Shown: positions 10,879 to 19,882, numbered from the stretch's first letter. The stretch: 64,000 bases of DNA from Demequina salsinemoris (GCF_000974805.1 NZ_BBQZ01000005.1:186001-250000); one strand, 5' to 3'. The notes: generated from the sequence alone by a model not told the origin. Program-made: numbers and translations.

Positions 10879-13146
10879 TCACTTGCCGTGCCTCGCGGTC
10901 AGTGCGGCGAGCGCGACCGCGAGCTCCTGGACTCGGTACGGTTTCGCCAGGTAGGAGACCCCATCGACGATTCGCCCGGCCGCCGCGAGGTGCTCCTCGC
11001 CCGCGCCGGACAGGCACAGGACGGGGACGCCAGGGCGTGCGCGTCGGATCTGCTCGAGCGACTCGGGCCCGGTGAGCGCACCGGGCAGCGCGGCATCCGT
11101 CACCACGATATCGACGTCGGATCCCTCGGCGAGGAGCTGGAGCGCGTCCGCGCCGTCCTTCGCCTCGACGACGCGATAGCCGAGGGAACCCAGCTGGGAC
11201 GCCGCGAGAGCGCGGACCGCGGCATCGCCCTCGACGAGGAGGACGTCGGCGTCGCCGCGGGGCGGCTCGGCCAGGGACGATGCGGGGGCCGCCGGGTCTG
11301 TCGAGGTCGCCTCGGGAAGGTGCAGGCAGAAGGTCGAGCCGACGCCGAGGTCCGACATGACGGTGAGCGCTCCGCCCGACTGCTGCGCGAAGCCCCATGC
11401 CATCGCGAGGCCCAGCCCGGTGCCCTCGCCTGGGGCCTTGGTGGTGAAGAACGGCTCGAACAGGCGGTCGAGCACCTCGGGGTCGATGCCCGTCCCGCTG
11501 TCCTCGACGGACAGGCGGACGTACTCGCCGGAAGGGACGTCGACGATGATCGAGCCCTCGTCGGAGGGGAGGGTCTCGCGGCGGGCCTCGATGCGCAGCC
11601 GTCCGCCGCCGGGCATCGCGTCGCGCGCGTTGATGACCAGGTTCAGCACCGCGTTGTCGAGCTTCGAGCGGTCCACGAGCACGTTCGGCAGGTCGTCGTC
11701 CACGGAGAGCTCGATGGCGATGGAGTCCCCGAGCGTCCGCACCAGCATCGGCCGCATGCCGGCGACCGCCTCCGCGACGCTCGTGGGCTCGGGGTGGAGC
11801 GCCTCGTGGCGAGCGAACGCGAGCAGGGAGCGGATGAGTCCCGCCCCCCGGTCGGCGGCCTCCGCGACCATGCTCCTCATCTCGTCGCCCGCGGGGGAGA
11901 GGTCCTCGGCGGCGAGCGCGTCGGCGCCGCCCGAGATCACGGTCAGCAGGTTGTTGAAGTCGTGCGCGATGCCGCCCGTGAGGCTGCCGATCGACTCGAG
12001 CCGGTTCGTCCGCTGCCGGTGGTGCTCGAGCTCGTGCTCCGCGGTGACGTCCCTCATGTATCCCGTGAAGCCGTCCACGGCTGGGGTGATCGTGATGTCG
12101 ATCCATCCGCCGGCCTGCTGCGCGTGGTGGACGAGGTGACGCGCGAGTCCCGTGGACCGGACCTCCTCGAACGCGGACTCGAGTGCGGAGCCCTCCAGGT
12201 AGGGGTAGAGGTCGACGAGCCGCTCCCCGGCGAGTTCCCGCACCGTGCGCCGCAGGATGGCGCAGGCGCCGGGGTTCGCGTAGGTGATCGTGAGGTCCCG
12301 CCCGAGCGTGACCACCCCGTCGCCGATCGAGTGCAGCGTCTCAAGGTGCTCGCGTGTCGCTCGCGCGGCCTGCTCCTGGGTCACGCGCAGGTCCTCGACG
12401 TCGATCGCTGTGGCCCACCAGTGGGTGGTTCCGTCGAGCTGCATGGGGGAGGCCTGGACCGCGTGGGCGCGATACTCGCCTGACGCGCTGCGGAAACGGG
12501 CCTCGAAGCTGTAGGCCTCGCCGCCCTCGATGGCCCGCATCGTTGTGACGTGGACGCGCCGCTGGTCCTCCGCGTGCACGACGTCGAGCCATTCGTCGAA
12601 GCGCAGCGGATCCTGGCCCAGGTACTCGCGGACCGCGCGATTGGCGAAGCTCATGGTGCCGTCGGCCGACATGAGCCACACGGGGGTCGCGATCGACTCG
12701 GCGAGCGTCGTCGTGCGAGTCTGCTCGGCGTGGAGCTGCGCGGTGGTCCCCTTGAGCTCGTCGAGCGACGTGTCGCGCTCGGCGAGGGCCCTCTCGGCAG
12801 CGTGGCGGTGCCGCACCTCCGCCACGGCCAGGACCGCGGCGAGCACGACGCCCAGCACCTGGAAGCCGCGCGCGACCTGATGCTCGGACTCGGTGATCAC
12901 CAGGGTGTCGGCGGTGTGGGAGACCAGCTCCGCGGTCAGGATCGCGACCACCGCGGCCGCTGAGATCCACAGGATCAGCGCGATGCGCTCGGTCCGCATG
13001 GCCAGGATGATCAGCAGCGCGTAGACGACGGTCATGCCGATGGGGAACTGCACCATCAGGTCGACGCCGAACGTCGCGACGACGCCGAGTGAGAGCAGCC
13101 CCGCGGTCACGACGAGGCTCCGTCGCCGCGCCGTCGCTTCGGCCAT
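10879..13146 (-). CDS. Membrane hybrid histidine kinase, paralogue 2
   Basis: This 755-residue paralogue of its downstream neighbour shares the order of N-terminal membrane segments (about 10-110), two PAS-like domains, HisKA with H395 in GGIAHDFNN, HATPase with GEGTGLGLAM, and a terminal receiver. The receiver keeps D684, but its acid pocket reads VEGDAAV rather than an ED or DD pair, so magnesium binding or phosphorylation may be altered. The start has the same AGGGGAG site as paralogue 1. It lies upstream of the kinase/EAL pair on the same strand, so the three may be one transcription unit. Confidence 0.93.
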   Translation of the reverse strand: MAEATARRRSLVVTAGLLSLGVVATFGVDLMVQFPIGMTVVYALLIILAMRTERIALILWISAAAVVAILTAELVSHTADTLVITESEHQVARGFQVLGVVLAAVLAVAEVRHRHAAERALAERDTSLDELKGTTAQLHAEQTRTTTLAESIATPVWLMSADGTMSFANRAVREYLGQDPLRFDEWLDVVHAEDQRRVHVTTMRAIEGGEAYSFEARFRSASGEYRAHAVQASPMQLDGTTHWWATAIDVEDLRVTQEQAARATREHLETLHSIGDGVVTLGRDLTITYANPGACAILRRTVRELAGERLVDLYPYLEGSALESAFEEVRSTGLARHLVHHAQQAGGWIDITITPAVDGFTGYMRDVTAEHELEHHRQRTNRLESIGSLTGGIAHDFNNLLTVISGGADALAAEDLSPAGDEMRSMVAEAADRGAGLIRSLLAFARHEALHPEPTSVAEAVAGMRPMLVRTLGDSIAIELSVDDDLPNVLVDRSKLDNAVLNLVINARDAMPGGGRLRIEARRETLPSDEGSIIVDVPSGEYVRLSVEDSGTGIDPEVLDRLFEPFFTTKAPGEGTGLGLAMAWGFAQQSGGALTVMSDLGVGSTFCLHLPEATSTDPAAPASSLAEPPRGDADVLLVEGDAAVRALAASQLGSLGYRVVEAKDGADALQLLAEGSDVDIVVTDAALPGALTGPESLEQIRRARPGVPVLCLSGAGEEHLAAAGRIVDGVSYLAKPYRVQELAVALAALTARHGK

Positions 13147-13214
13147 GCCGCGCTCCCCTCAGTCAGAGCTCGCAATCCACCGGTACTCAGGAGAGATGCT
13201 AGTCGCGCGGCGCG

Positions 13215-13252
13215 TCGCGGCACAGGCCCTGTCGCGACGGGTGTGCCATACT
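13215..13252 (+). promoter_or_regulatory. Promoter and dyad upstream of the cimA leader
   Basis: CATACT (13247-13252) is a -10 candidate with the leader-peptide ATG 7 nt downstream. Upstream, TCGCG-GC-ACAGG-C-CCTGT-CGCGA (13215-13237) is a near-perfect dyad placed where an operator could lie. No good -35 was found. Confidence 0.4.
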
Positions 13253-13259
13253 GACCCCG

Positions 13260-13286
13260 ATGCACACCGCGATCATCATTCCGTAG
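13260..13286 (+). CDS. Isoleucine-codon leader peptide (MHTAIIIP) upstream of cimA
   Basis: A nine-codon frame reads M-H-T-A-I-I-I-P-stop with codons ATC ATC ATT in series. It begins 7 nt after a candidate -10, so translation could start at the mRNA 5' end. It is followed at once by a 9-bp hairpin and a U-tract terminator, then the gene for citramalate synthase, whose pathway makes isoleucine. Ribosome stalling at the Ile codons when isoleucyl-tRNA is scarce is the classical attenuation logic. Leader peptides of this sort are known for branched-chain amino acid genes in actinobacteria. Confidence 0.7.
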   Translation: MHTAIIIP

Positions 13287-13341
13287 CGCGTCGGCGGACC
13301 CTCCCCGACGCGCAGCCTCCCGCACCCAGGGGGGCTTTTTT
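13286..13341 (+). terminator. Attenuator: leader hairpin plus intrinsic terminator
   Basis: Hairpin 1 has a perfect 9-bp stem, GCGCGTCGG (13286-13294) with CCGACGCGC (13305-13313), and starts in the leader stop codon. The terminator stem is GCCTCCC (13315-13321) with GGGGGGC (13329-13335), including one G-U pair, followed by six T (13336-13341). The loop of hairpin 1 (ACCCTCCC, 13298-13305) can also pair with GGGAGGGT (13345-13352), offering an alternative fold. The exact antiterminator is not obvious. Confidence 0.7.
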
Positions 13342-13383
13342 GTTGGGAGGGTGAGCCGGCGGCACGAGCCGAGGAGCGACACG

Positions 13384-14982
13384 ATGACGGATCTCACTGT
13401 CGAGGTCTACGACACGACCCTGCGCGACGGCGCCCAGCAGGAGGGCATGAACCTGTCCGTCGCGGACAAGATGACCATCGCGCCGCTGCTGGACCAGCTC
13501 GGCGTGGGCGTGATCGAGGGCGGCTGGCCGGGGGCAGTGCCCAAGGACACCGAGTTCTTCCAGCTGGTCGCCAAGGAGCTCAGCTTCCGTCACGCGCAGT
13601 TCGCCGCGTTCGGGATGACGCGTCGTGCCGGGTCCACCGCCGCGGCGGACCCGCAGGTGCGCGCCCTGCTCGACTCCGAGGCCCCGATCCTCACGCTCGT
13701 CGCGAAGACCGACATCCGTCACGCCGAGCGCGCCCTGAGGGTGAGCCCCGACGAGAATCTGCGGATGATCGAGGAGACGGTGGCCTTCCTCGTCGACGAG
13801 GGCCGCCGCGTCGTCCTCGACGCCGAGCACTTCTTCGACGGCTACCGCTTCGATGCCGACTACTCCGTGAGGTGCCTCCTGGCCGCCGAGGCGGCCGGCG
13901 CATCGTCCCTGGTCCTGTGCGACACGAACGGGGGGATGCTCCCGGACGACGTGACCCGCATCGTCACCGACGTGCGTGCCAGGACGACGGCGGCGCTCGG
14001 CATGCACGCACACAACGACTCGGGCTGTGCTGTCGCGAACTCCCTGGCGGCCGTGTCCGCGGGCGCGACGCACGTCCAGGGCTGCGTGAACGGCTACGGC
14101 GAGCGCACGGGCAACGCCGACCTGATCGCGGTCGCGGCGAACCTCGAGATCAAGCGCGGCGCCACCGCGCTTGCGCCGGGCGGGCTCGCGGAGTCGACCC
14201 GCATCGCGCACGCGATCGCCGAGGTCACCAACATCGCCCCCTTCGCTCGCCAGCCGTACGTGGGCGCCTCGGCGTTCGCGCACAAGGCGGGACTGCACGC
14301 GTCGGCGATCAAGGTCGACCCGGACCTGTACCAGCACACCGACCCCGCGCTCGTGGGCAACGACATGAGGATGCTCGTGTCGGAGATGGCAGGCCGCGCC
14401 TCGATCGAGCTCAAGGGCAAGGAGCTCGGCTACGACCTCTCGGGTCAGGGCGAGCTGCTCAAGCGGGTCACCGATCGCGTCAAGCACGCCGAGGCCGCCG
14501 GCTACACGTATGACGCTGCGGACGCATCGTTCGACCTGCTGCTGCGCTCCGAGCTCGGCACGCTCGACCGCTACTGGTCAGTCGAGGAGTGGCGCGTGCG
14601 CGTGTCCTCGGAGCCCGGCGATCCCACGGAGGCCGGCGCCGAGGCGGTGCTCAAGCTCCGCGCGGGCGGGGACCGCCACCTCGTCGTCGGCGAGGGCAAC
14701 GGCCCTGTCAACGCGCTCGACCACGCGCTTCGCACCGCGCTCGCGAAGGTCTATCCCGAGATCGGACGATTCGAGCTGACCGACTTCAAGGTCCGCATCA
14801 TGGACGCGAGCCACGGCACCGACGCGATCACCCGTGTGCTCGTGACCACCGTGGACACGGACACCGGGCGCTCGTGGGTGACGGTGGGCGTCGGGCCCAA
14901 CATCATCGAGGCGTCCTGGGAGGCGCTCACCGACGCGTTCTACTACGGGCTGGCTTCGCTGGACGTCGCGCCGACGCCCTGA
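13384..14982 (+). CDS. cimA: (R)-citramalate synthase
   Basis: This 532-residue enzyme condenses acetyl-CoA with pyruvate to citramalate, the threonine-independent entry to isoleucine. The N-terminal HMGL-like barrel begins VEVYDTTLRDGAQQEG and contains the metal-binding HAHND and the loop NGYGERTGN. The C-terminal quarter fits the LeuA-type allosteric domain that binds the end product. Length and layout match the long citramalate synthase class. GAGGAG lies 7 nt before the ATG. It sits inside a block of signalling genes but has its own leader with Ile codons, so regulation by isoleucyl-tRNA charging is likely. Confidence 0.93.
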   Translation: MTDLTVEVYDTTLRDGAQQEGMNLSVADKMTIAPLLDQLGVGVIEGGWPGAVPKDTEFFQLVAKELSFRHAQFAAFGMTRRAGSTAAADPQVRALLDSEAPILTLVAKTDIRHAERALRVSPDENLRMIEETVAFLVDEGRRVVLDAEHFFDGYRFDADYSVRCLLAAEAAGASSLVLCDTNGGMLPDDVTRIVTDVRARTTAALGMHAHNDSGCAVANSLAAVSAGATHVQGCVNGYGERTGNADLIAVAANLEIKRGATALAPGGLAESTRIAHAIAEVTNIAPFARQPYVGASAFAHKAGLHASAIKVDPDLYQHTDPALVGNDMRMLVSEMAGRASIELKGKELGYDLSGQGELLKRVTDRVKHAEAAGYTYDAADASFDLLLRSELGTLDRYWSVEEWRVRVSSEPGDPTEAGAEAVLKLRAGGDRHLVVGEGNGPVNALDHALRTALAKVYPEIGRFELTDFKVRIMDASHGTDAITRVLVTTVDTDTGRSWVTVGVGPNIIEASWEALTDAFYYGLASLDVAPTP

Positions 14983-15009
14983 GCGAGCCTCACGTGCCGT
15001 GAGTGAGCG

Positions 15010-17736
15010 TCAGCGCGAGCCGGTGCGCTGCTCCATGGCCTCCGAGACTCGCTGGGTCAGCTGCTGCGCCGTGTAGGGCTTCGACAGCAGCAGCACGCCC
15101 TCGTCGAGGCGGCCGTTGTGGAGCACGACGTTCTCCGTGTACCCCGACGTGAACAGCACGGGGACCTCGGGACGGCGGCGATGCACCTCGTCGGCGAGGT
15201 CGCGGCCGGTCATCCCGTCGGGCATGATCACGTCGGTGAACAGCAGGTCGATCGTGTCGAGCCTCTCAAGGAGCTCGAGCGCCGCGGGGCCCGAGGACGC
15301 CGCGTGCACCGTGTGCCCCAGCCCGCGCAGCCGTTCGGTCGCGAACGTGCGAACGAGGTCGTCGTCCTCGGCCAGCAGGATCACGCCGGGGCGGATCGGG
15401 TGGATCGGCGGAAGCTCGTGGGGCGCGCGCGAGGCGACACCGTTGCCCGACAGCGGCAGGTACAGCTTGAACGTCGTGCCGATGCCCTGCTCGGAGTAGA
15501 CCGCGATGTGGCCGCCCGTCTGCTTCACGAAGCCCCACACCATGGCCAGACCGAGGCCCGACCCCTTGCCCTTCGCCTTGGTCGTGAAGAAGGGCTCGAA
15601 GAGCCGGTCCACGTCCTCGGGGGCGATCCCCTCCCCGGAGTCGGAGACGTCGACGAGCACGTAGCGGCCGGGGGAGACCTCGGCATGGCTGTTGGCGTAC
15701 GCGTCGTCGAGGACCGTCTCGGTGGCGCCGATGGTGACGCGGCCGCCCTCGGGCATCGAGTCGCGGGCGTTGAGCACCAGGTTGATGAGCGCGTTCTCGA
15801 ACTGGCCGACGTCGAGCATGACGGCAGGGAGATCGTGGTCGGGCCTGACCACGAGCTCGACCGTCTCGCCGACGGTGCGCTCGAGCATCGGCGTGAGCGT
15901 GGCGAGGCAGTCCTCGAGGTCGATCGCGTGCGGTTCGAGCGGCTGCTTGCGTGCGAAGGCCAGGAGGCGTGAGGTGAGGTCAGCGCCGCGCTTGGCGCCC
16001 TCGACGACGAGCTCGGCCATCTCGCGCGCCTCGTGGCCCACCTGAGGGTCCTCCGCGACCGCCTCGGCGCCGCCGAGGACGACCGTGAGCACGTTGTTGA
16101 AGTCGTGCGCGATCCCGCCGGTGAGCCGTCCCACCGACTCGAGGCGCTGCGCCTGCGCGAGCTGCTCCGACAGGCGGCGCACCTCGGTGACGTCCCGGTG
16201 GAACACCGACAGGCCGCGGGGGGTGGGGGTGGCGGTCACCGTGAACCACTTCTTGAGGTTCTCGCTGAAGTAGGTGAAGGTGTGCGGGGAGCCCGTCGCC
16301 ATCGCGATCTGCAGGCCCTCCTTGCCGTCCCTGTTGGGGTCGAACGGGAAGACGTCCCAGAGTCGCTCTCCGACGAGGTTGTCCGAAAGCCGCCCGATCT
16401 CGGCACGGGCGGCGGAGTTCACGTAGGCGATGCGCCAGTCATGGTCGACCGCGTACACCCCGTCGGTCGTGGACTCGAGGATCGTGGCGACCTCGGCCGC
16501 GAGGTCCTCGGCATGCTGCTTGAGCTCGACCGTCGTGTTGACGTTGAGGGAGCTTCCCCACCAGCGGATGACCTGACCCATGCCGTCTGTCTCGGGGACC
16601 GCGGTGACGTGGAACCACTCGTACTCGCCCGTGCGGCTACGGATCCGGTGCTCGATCTCGTATCTCTCGCCGACCTCGAGCGCGTGGCGCCAGGAGGACA
16701 TGGTGTGTTCTCGATCGTCCGGGTGGATGTGCTCGATCCACTGGGGGGTGAGATCCGCGACCGAGGGGATCCCCGTGTAGTCGAGCAGGGCGTTGTTCGC
16801 GTACTCGAACCCGCCCGTGGGGTGGGCGGTCCAGATGGCGAACGGAACCGACGACGCCATCGCGGTGAAGCGCTGCGCCTCGGCCTCGGCGGCCGACTCG
16901 GCCTCGGCCCACCGGGAGATGTCCTGCATCGAGCCGTGGACCACGGTCCGGCCCTCCGCGTCGGTCGACACCGGGTCGCCCATGATGAGCAGTCGTTTGT
17001 GGGCGCCGCTCGCGGTCACCGCGTCGAACTCCGAACGGAAGGGCGAGCTCGTCTGGAAGGCGTGCAGGAACCCGCCGAGGAAGCGCTGCTGGTCGTGCGG
17101 GGCCAGGAAGTGGATCGCCTGGGCCACGTCGATCGGGGTGTCGGGCTCGACCTCGATGATGGCGGCCGCGCGCGGCCGCCAGATCACGGCCTGCAGCACG
17201 GGGTCGAAGTACCACGTCCCGATCGGCGCGATCTCCGAGGCCGCGGCCACCATCTTCGCGGTCTGCTCGTAGGTGAGCTCCGCGGCCTGCAGGTCGGTCT
17301 CGAGGCGGTGCGCCTGCTCGGTGCGCCTGAGCGCGATCAGGACGGCGGCGGCGCTCGCCACGACGAGCGCGACCGCGGTGAGGTGAGAGAACAGCATCGG
17401 CCCGAGATCGTCCTCGGAGCCGGGGATCTTCGCGATGCTGACGGAGATCACGACTGCCGAGGAGACGGCTGCCGTCCCGACCACGTAGCGGCGGGAGCGC
17501 GTGAATCCGGAGGCGAGCACCACGATCGCGTACATCGAGCTGATGTCGTAGCCGCGCGGCAGGAAGACGTTCACGATCGCGACGGCGAGGAGCCCGATCG
17601 CGACGAGCAGCCACGCGGGGGCGTCGCGATGGCGCGAACGGTCACGGATCGGCGCTCCTGGGGCCGACGGAGGCCTCAGCTGGCGCAGATCCTCCACGCT
17701 GGGACCCGGGGTCCCGCCCTCAGCGGAAGACGCCAT
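15010..17736 (-). CDS. Membrane hybrid histidine kinase, paralogue 3
   Basis: This 908-residue kinase is the largest of the three. It has several membrane segments (about residues 38-150), then about three PAS-like modules (roughly 170-290, 295-410 and 420-530). The core follows, with H544 in GGIAHDFNN, NLVLNARDSM and GKGSGLGLAM, and a C-terminal receiver with D835 has an intact EDDD acid pocket. The ATG at 17736 follows a TAGCAT -10 box by 6 nt, so it is probably leaderless. It converges on cimA with a 27-bp gap. Input and output partners are unknown; the nearby receiver-EAL protein is a candidate. Confidence 0.93.
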   Translation of the reverse strand: MASSAEGGTPGPSVEDLRQLRPPSAPGAPIRDRSRHRDAPAWLLVAIGLLAVAIVNVFLPRGYDISSMYAIVVLASGFTRSRRYVVGTAAVSSAVVISVSIAKIPGSEDDLGPMLFSHLTAVALVVASAAAVLIALRRTEQAHRLETDLQAAELTYEQTAKMVAAASEIAPIGTWYFDPVLQAVIWRPRAAAIIEVEPDTPIDVAQAIHFLAPHDQQRFLGGFLHAFQTSSPFRSEFDAVTASGAHKRLLIMGDPVSTDAEGRTVVHGSMQDISRWAEAESAAEAEAQRFTAMASSVPFAIWTAHPTGGFEYANNALLDYTGIPSVADLTPQWIEHIHPDDREHTMSSWRHALEVGERYEIEHRIRSRTGEYEWFHVTAVPETDGMGQVIRWWGSSLNVNTTVELKQHAEDLAAEVATILESTTDGVYAVDHDWRIAYVNSAARAEIGRLSDNLVGERLWDVFPFDPNRDGKEGLQIAMATGSPHTFTYFSENLKKWFTVTATPTPRGLSVFHRDVTEVRRLSEQLAQAQRLESVGRLTGGIAHDFNNVLTVVLGGAEAVAEDPQVGHEAREMAELVVEGAKRGADLTSRLLAFARKQPLEPHAIDLEDCLATLTPMLERTVGETVELVVRPDHDLPAVMLDVGQFENALINLVLNARDSMPEGGRVTIGATETVLDDAYANSHAEVSPGRYVLVDVSDSGEGIAPEDVDRLFEPFFTTKAKGKGSGLGLAMVWGFVKQTGGHIAVYSEQGIGTTFKLYLPLSGNGVASRAPHELPPIHPIRPGVILLAEDDDLVRTFATERLRGLGHTVHAASSGPAALELLERLDTIDLLFTDVIMPDGMTGRDLADEVHRRRPEVPVLFTSGYTENVVLHNGRLDEGVLLLSKPYTAQQLTQRVSEAMEQRTGSR

Positions 17737-17742
17737 GCGGTC

Positions 17743-17748
17743 ATGCTA
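17743..17748 (-). promoter_or_regulatory. -10 box of hybrid kinase 3 (leaderless)
   Basis: TAGCAT on the minus strand is followed by 6 nt and then the ATG at 17736. A TTGTGG at 19 bp could be the -35. Confidence 0.45.
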
Positions 17749-17896
17749 GCCGGGGTGTCCAGGGGGTCCACAAGGAATGTGATGGATCGCGCACTCCGTG
17801 ACAGTTCGAGGCGTCGTGCCTGGAGAACGCCTTCCGGTGCGGGCGCTCGGGGCCCTCGGGGTGAGGGGAGGCCACGCGACAGGGCAGGATGGACCC

Positions 17897-18967
17897 ATGC
17901 ATGGCGAGTACAAGGTCCCCGGCGGCAAGCTCGTTGTCGCCGACGTCGAGACGACCACCGACACCACCACCGACGCCGACCACCCGCGGTTGAGCAGCGT
18001 CGTGATCTCCGGCGACTTCTTCATGGAGCCGGCCGAGACGATCCTCGAGATCAACGCGGCGCTGACGGGGCTTCCCGCGTCGACGGCCGTCGGCCCGCTC
18101 GCGGAGGCCGTCGAGCGCGCGACCGCGGGGGCGACGATGATCGGCTTCACGCCCGAGTCCGTCGCGATCGCGGTCCGACGCGCGCTCGGGCATGCGACGA
18201 GCTGGCACGACCACACGTTCGACGTGATCCACGACGAGCCCCGCGCGCCGCATATGCAGATGGCGCTCGACGAGGTGCTGACCCAGGAGGTCGCGGCGGG
18301 ACGCCGCGGTCCCACGCTGCGTGTGTGGGAGTGGGAGCGGCCCACGGTCGTCATCGGCTCGTTCCAGTCGCTGCGCAACGAGGTGGACCCTGAGGGGGCC
18401 GAGCGCCACGGCATCACGGTGACCAGGCGCGTCTCGGGCGGGGGCGCGATGTTCATCCAGCCGGGCAACACGATCACCTACTCGCTGTCCGTCCCGTCCT
18501 CCCTGGTCGAGGGCCTCAGCTTCGAGCAGTCCTACGCGTTCCTCGATGACTGGGTCCTGGGCGCGCTGCGCGACGTCGGGGTCGACGCGACCTACGTGCC
18601 GCTCAACGACATCGCCTCACCGGCGGGCAAGATCGCGGGCGCGGCGCAGAAGCGCTACGCCGCGGGCGCGGTCCTCCACCACGTGACGATGGCGTACGAC
18701 ATCGACGCCGACGCGATGCTCGAGGTGCTGCGCATCGGTCGCGAGAAGCTCTCCGACAAGGGCACCAAGAGCGCGAACAAGCGTGTGGACCCGGTGCGCA
18801 GCCAGACGGGCATGGCGCGCGCGGACGTGATCGACGCGTTCCTTGCGCACTTCGCCGGCCGCTACGCGACCCAGCCGGGCGTGGTCACCCACAACGAGGT
18901 GCAGGACGCCGAACGGCTCGTCGAGACGAAGTTCGGCACCGAGGAGTGGATCCGACTGGTGCCGTAG
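17897..18967 (+). CDS. Lipoate-protein ligase, with accessory domain at the N-terminus
   Basis: This 356-residue enzyme should attach lipoate (via lipoyl-AMP) to the lysine of lipoyl domains. The first 100 or so residues (MHGEYKVPGGKLVVADV...) resemble the accessory domain that lies at the C-terminus of Escherichia coli LplA or is a separate LplB subunit, so the domain order is permuted. The catalytic domain has RRVSGGGAMF and GKIAGAAQKR with the adenylate-binding lysine K245. The ATG at 17897 lies 6 nt after CAGGAT, a possible -10. An octanoyltransferase-like activity cannot be excluded. Confidence 0.85.
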   Translation: MHGEYKVPGGKLVVADVETTTDTTTDADHPRLSSVVISGDFFMEPAETILEINAALTGLPASTAVGPLAEAVERATAGATMIGFTPESVAIAVRRALGHATSWHDHTFDVIHDEPRAPHMQMALDEVLTQEVAAGRRGPTLRVWEWERPTVVIGSFQSLRNEVDPEGAERHGITVTRRVSGGGAMFIQPGNTITYSLSVPSSLVEGLSFEQSYAFLDDWVLGALRDVGVDATYVPLNDIASPAGKIAGAAQKRYAAGAVLHHVTMAYDIDADAMLEVLRIGREKLSDKGTKSANKRVDPVRSQTGMARADVIDAFLAHFAGRYATQPGVVTHNEVQDAERLVETKFGTEEWIRLVP

Positions 18968-18999
18968 GCGCCGCGTCGGTCAAGTGCCGTAGGCGCCGC
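18959..18999. repeat. 16-bp direct repeat including the stop codon of the lipoate ligase gene
   Basis: GTGCCGTAGGCGCCGC occurs at 18959-18974, where it holds the last codons and TAG of the ligase gene, and again at 18984-18999, a 25-bp period. This is a second case in the window of a gene's 3' end being locally duplicated. Confidence 0.8.
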
Positions 19000-19017
19000 A
19001 TCGTCCCTGGACGATGC
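18998..19017. terminator. Hairpin made of two inverted GGACGATGC motifs
   Basis: GCATCGTCC (18998-19006), CT, GGACGATGC (19009-19017) form a perfect 9-bp stem between the convergent ligase and VIT genes. A third GGACGATGC follows at 19027-19035. No U-tract follows, so the role as a terminator is inferred from position. Confidence 0.5.
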
Positions 19018-19070
19018 GGGGGTCGCGGACGATGCGGTCCGTGCCCGCCCGTGGTGGGCCGGGTGCGTCG

Positions 19071-19793
19071 TCAGACGGCGACGCCGACGAGCGTTCCGAC
19101 TCCGAACGTGATCGCCATCGCGACCGAGCCTCCGAGCACGTTGCGGATCACGGCCTTCGGGTAGGGCGACTTCGCGATGTATGCGGAGATGTAGCCCGTG
19201 ATGCCGAGCGCGATCGCGACGAGCACGAAGGTCAGCGGGATGCGCCAGCCGGCGGGCGGAAGAGTCGTGGTGAGCAGCGGCGTGAGGCCGCCGATCGTGA
19301 ACGCGACGATCGAGGCGAAGCCGGCGGCCCACGGGTTGGTGAGGTCGTCGGGGTCGATCCCGAGGTGCATGCGGGCGTGGACGTTCAGCGGGTCCTTGGC
19401 CATCTGCTCGGTGGCGGCCGCGCGGGCCGTCGCCTCGCTCATGCCGGTGTCCATGTGGAGCCGCACGAGCTGCTCGAGCTCCCAGTGCGGGCGCGCCTTC
19501 TGCCAGATGCGCTCGCGGTCGAGGAGGGCCTCCTCGGCGTCGCGCTGCGCCGACACGGAGACGAACTCGCCGACGCCCATCGAGAGGGCTCCTGCGACGA
19601 TGCTCGCGATCGCGGTGAGGATGATGATCGACAGGTCCGTCGTGGCGGCGGCGACGCCGACCAGCAGGGCGGCGATGGAGACGATGCCGTCGTTGGCTCC
19701 GAGGACGCCCGCGCGCAGCCAGTTGAGGCGCGAGGACATCGCCTCCTCGTCGGGGCCCGCGAAGATGTTGGGCCGATGGGTGTCGCTGCTCAT
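19071..19793 (-). CDS. VIT1/CCC1-family metal transporter
   Basis: This 240-residue membrane protein has the VIT1/CCC1 layout. An N-terminal helix pair opens with RAGVLGANDGIVSIAALLVGVA and GALSMGVGEFVSVSAQRD. A cytoplasmic, metal-binding middle segment is rich in E, D and H (AEEALLDRERIWQKARPHWELEQ). Three more helices complete the fold. The family moves Fe2+ or Mn2+ out of the cytosol. It is a single gene with its own leaderless promoter, convergent with the lipoate ligase. The metal cannot be chosen from sequence. Confidence 0.93.
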   Translation of the reverse strand: MSSDTHRPNIFAGPDEEAMSSRLNWLRAGVLGANDGIVSIAALLVGVAAATTDLSIIILTAIASIVAGALSMGVGEFVSVSAQRDAEEALLDRERIWQKARPHWELEQLVRLHMDTGMSEATARAAATEQMAKDPLNVHARMHLGIDPDDLTNPWAAGFASIVAFTIGGLTPLLTTTLPPAGWRIPLTFVLVAIALGITGYISAYIAKSPYPKAVIRNVLGGSVAMAITFGVGTLVGVAV

Positions 19794-19799
19794 GCGGCA

Positions 19800-19805
19800 A
19801 GGCTA
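19800..19805 (-). promoter_or_regulatory. -10 box of the VIT transporter (leaderless)
   Basis: TAGCCT on the minus strand is followed by 6 nt and the ATG at 19793, with no Shine-Dalgarno. Confidence 0.45.
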
Positions 19806-19882
19806 GAGCCGTGCGCCGCGCTCTGCTAGGCAGATGAGGCTTCCCTCACCGCGTGTCGCGGTGTCGCGACGCACGCGCGCGC

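Noticed and set aside
14989-15003. CTCACG-TGC-CGTGAG hairpin between cimA and the third kinase as a terminator
   Set aside because: The 6-bp stem is short and has no U-tract; it may contribute, but I do not list it as a terminator.
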